NCBI GenBank assembly: GCA_029817715.1
Contig: JARUPY010000189.1
Span: 2,418,001 to 2,482,000, forward strand
DNA: 64,000 nt
Reading direction: 5' to 3'
Source of the DNA: Melastoma dodecandrum
Taxonomy: Eukaryota; Streptophyta; Magnoliopsida; Myrtales; Melastomataceae
The notes beneath the pieces were generated by a model that ran no database searches, was not told where the DNA came from, and saw only the letters and a list, made by a program, of their open reading frames with translations. The stretch's first letter is position 1; each line of letters starts with the position of its first letter. Both the position numbers and the translations under genes were made by a program. Below are positions 59,990-64,000 of this stretch, piece after piece.

Positions 59990-61260
59990 AATGATTTTGA
60001 ATTTTTCTTATATGCAGCCTCCACATTTTGATATTGCTCTAATTGGTGAAACATTATCCTTGTTCATTGATGAGGGAGTGGATGCTAAATTATTTTTTAT
60101 GACGTTGGATAATGCATATGCTAGTGATGTGTTTGCGGAGCTACTTAAGGCACAATTGAATGCACGGGGAGTACTTCCTTCTTCAAGTGCATACATTCTC
60201 AATTTGATTGTTCAAGAAGGATTGAAGGAGATATGTGTTGCGGTGGAAAAAGTTAGAGAAAGTATTAAATATGTGAAGAATCTCAAGCTAAAAATGTTAA
60301 ATATATGGAGTATATGGAAAGAGATGCTTGAGACAAGATGTTTCAACTCGATAGAACTCTACATATCTTATACTTGATGGCGTAATTTATTATCACCGGG
60401 TATTTCATCACATAGAGTTGAGTGACGCAAATTATAAACATTGTACTTCAAAGGCTGAATGGGAGAAGATCAGGAAAATCAATGACTTTTTGAAGCTTTT
60501 TTTATGATATTACTTATATTTTTTATGAGACAATGTATGTTACTATATACGTTTACTTTTCATCTGTTTAAAGAGCATATTATATGTTGAAGAAGAGTAT
60601 GAATGAAGATGATTCATTTTGAAAGTTATGACGACAAGAATGTTTTTAAAGCATGAAAAGTATTGATCTAAACTTAGTACAATATTGGCAATTGCTTTGG
60701 TTTTCGACCACGGTCTAAAATTTATTTTGTCGAATGGAGTTGTCAGTAGCTTTATGGAAATGACTCGGTGGAGTACTGGAATATTCAAAGACAATTTGAG
60801 CATAATCGAAGATGACAATTCAGAGTGGGAGTACATCTAATAATTCAAATGTCCGCCCAATGTAACTCATTCGAGTATAATCGAAGATGACTTTGAGGCA
60901 CATTATTTTTAATTATACAATTTATCTTTCTTGTTTTCAGTCTTATTCTAATATTGATTTTTATTGGAAGATTTTGATTCATTTTAAAGTTTGGAGTTTG
61001 ACAATGGTTCAAATAAATCTGAATTAGAACACTATTTGGATGAATCGCGAATAAATAAAATAATTGATTTAAATGTATTTGCATGTTGCAAGAATGGCTC
61101 GTGATGTATTAAGTGTGTCGATTTTTATTATGGCATCTAAATTTGGATTTAGTATTGCAGGTCGTATCCTAGACAAATATTGGAGTTCGCTAAAACCGGT
61201 TGCACAGTCATTGTCATATATTAGGTATTGGCTTTATGGAGGAGAAAGCTTATTAGTAAT
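59990..61260 (+). pseudogene. Second hAT transposase relic, RICESLEEPER type
   Basis: The frame 60008-60377 encodes HFDIALIGETLSLFIDEGVD, MTLDNAYASDVFAELLKAQL and LNLIVQEGLKEI, the core of a RICESLEEPER-like hAT protein. After a region full of stops, MARDVLSVSIFIMASKFGFS and RILDKYWSSLKP (61085-61200) are the remains of the dimerisation domain. It differs in type from the relic just upstream, so these are two elements side by side. Confidence 0.75.
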
Positions 61261-62340
61261 TGTTATTATTATTAAGTATTTACATCAATTATATTTCTAT
61301 TTATTTTGTTTGGTGGCTTCAGTGATATCTCTTGAAGATTTAATTAATAACGCGGTGAACCTAGGCACAAACAACATGACATCGACTGTTGATTTAAGTT
61401 AATTTTTTAATTTTTTAAAACATACTGTGTTTTTTTATATTTTTTCTAATTTGAAATATTCTACTTGCTAGATTATTATTATTTAGTTAAATGAATTATA
61501 TTATGGAATTATTTTATAACCCGTTAGATTATAAATATAACTTTAACCGAATTCGAGGAACTTAAAAATTTTTACATAAATTTATCTCTTATTATTTCTC
61601 AAGGAACTCGTTATTTTTATAAAGTGAATTTTAGGATATTATTTAAGGAATTTTGAGAATATCCCTAAAAGGTGAAATATTTGGCGTCAGTTTTGGACCA
61701 AAGCTCACTTTAAAACTCCCCATCACATAAAAAAATCTTAACAGTTACTTGTAAATAAATAACAAGTTTTCTCTTCATTTGATAACCGAGTTATAAACTA
61801 TTTTTATATAAATATAGTTCAGTTGTAATTAAATACCATGGAAAAATACACTGAATAAAAAGTTAGTATTCGAAATTAAAAATCTTTATAAATATACTAA
61901 AATAATATAGATTAGGGTGAAGTAATCCAATTATACTTGTGATATACCAGAAAAAAATATTTCATATATACTAAAATCATAGGCATGAGAAATTTATTTA
62001 TGTCCTAATTAGCTGAAATTTTTTTGTAAAACGTTATATAATATTTATTTTCAAAACCGCATGCTAAATAACTACGGATTCACATTCTTATCCAATGATC
62101 AAGCATGAACAGAATTCGCAAGGCAAACACACCCCAACAACAATCAAATGGCAAACGATCTCAAATCCGACTTAGAAGTATTTCCTCACACAAATATAAC
62201 CACCGAGGAGAATTCTTTAGTATAATCGACCAAAAAGCCAAAGACAGGAGGAAAACGAATGTGAACGACACAGCACAACCTTGAATTCCTGCTACAAGCA
62301 ACATCCTACACACCGCATACAGAAAAGGGGGCCATTGCAA
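61261..62340. other. AT-rich spacer and 3' flank of the actin gene
   Basis: No gene seen. The part next to 62433 should contain the actin 3' untranslated region on the minus strand. Confidence 0.4.
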
Positions 62341-62432
62341 TCATGCACCTTGCTAGCAATACCTGCCCTAGTCACGACATAATCAATCGCAATCCAAAGC
62401 TAGACCCGCCATTCAGTACGAGCATCATACGT

Positions 62433-63874
<1,442 letters not shown>

Positions 63875-64000
63875 GTCAGTAAATCAGGTGCCTGGAAGAA
63901 AGACACATTAGGTGATACTGATTAAGCAAGACAGAGAAGAAAGATAAACAAAAAGCTATCAAAAACCGATTTCAAGTAGACCGAGGATTGAATCGACACT
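63875..64000 (-). other. Actin 5' leader exon tail and leader intron
   Basis: Bases 63891-63875 are the leader part of the first coding exon. The minus strand reads TTTCTTCCAG just before, an acceptor with a pyrimidine tract. The rest is intron sequence with its donor outside the window. Confidence 0.75.

Overview
This is a plant nuclear window, almost certainly from a eudicot. The five complete host genes carry plant-type introns and are recognisable angiosperm families: a CCCH zinc-finger protein, class P alcohol dehydrogenase (ADH1), an O-fucosyltransferase, a GRAS transcription factor and actin. Between them lies a dense, largely decayed layer of transposons, typical of a medium or large plant genome. 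Exon coordinates were worked out by hand from reading frame and GT/AG sites; species and repeat families could not be checked by a search.

Layout. 1-5.46 kb: 3' part of a Ty3/gypsy element (end of pol, an antisense six-exon gene with a plant mobile domain, a 25-bp tandem array, 3' LTR), inserted into a PPR gene whose decayed 3' half follows (5.46-6.25 kb). 7.07-9.51 kb: a non-autonomous Mutator-like element (MULE) with about 200-bp terminal inverted repeats and two small spliceable genes, directly upstream of the CCCH gene (9.6-14.01 kb). 14.59-15.1 kb: a broken invertase/pectin-methylesterase inhibitor. 15.42-17.39 kb: intact ADH1 (minus), with an AAACCA array upstream. 19.5-21.8 kb: a decayed MULE transposase carrying two tRNA-type SINEs. 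22.24-22.79 kb: a hAT-type miniature element. 23.37-26.48 kb: intact O-fucosyltransferase (minus). 26.64-26.98 kb: a broken copy of the GRAS gene that lies 10 kb away.

27.0-34.4 kb: two MULE transposase copies in inverted orientation around a GRF zinc-finger gene; the second copy is interrupted by two insertions containing short plastid (psaA-like) and mitochondrial-type small-subunit rRNA-like pieces. 36.64-38.02 kb: intact intronless GRAS gene (minus). 38.6-39.6 kb: a remnant copia element with gag only. 42.9-49.1 kb: hAT fragments and LTR-like repeats, ending in a well-delimited hAT element with a perfect 8-bp target duplication. 49.24-56.21 kb: a decayed but nearly full-length Ty1/copia element. 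57.3-61.3 kb: two hAT transposase relics. 62.43-63.87 kb: intact actin (minus), whose leader intron runs off the window.

The host genes do not form a pathway; they are ordinary single-copy-style neighbours separated by repeats. The most unusual structures are the organelle-DNA patchwork inside the inverted MULE pair, the antisense gene in the Ty3 element, and the recurring GRF/zinc-knuckle gene pair in MULEs.
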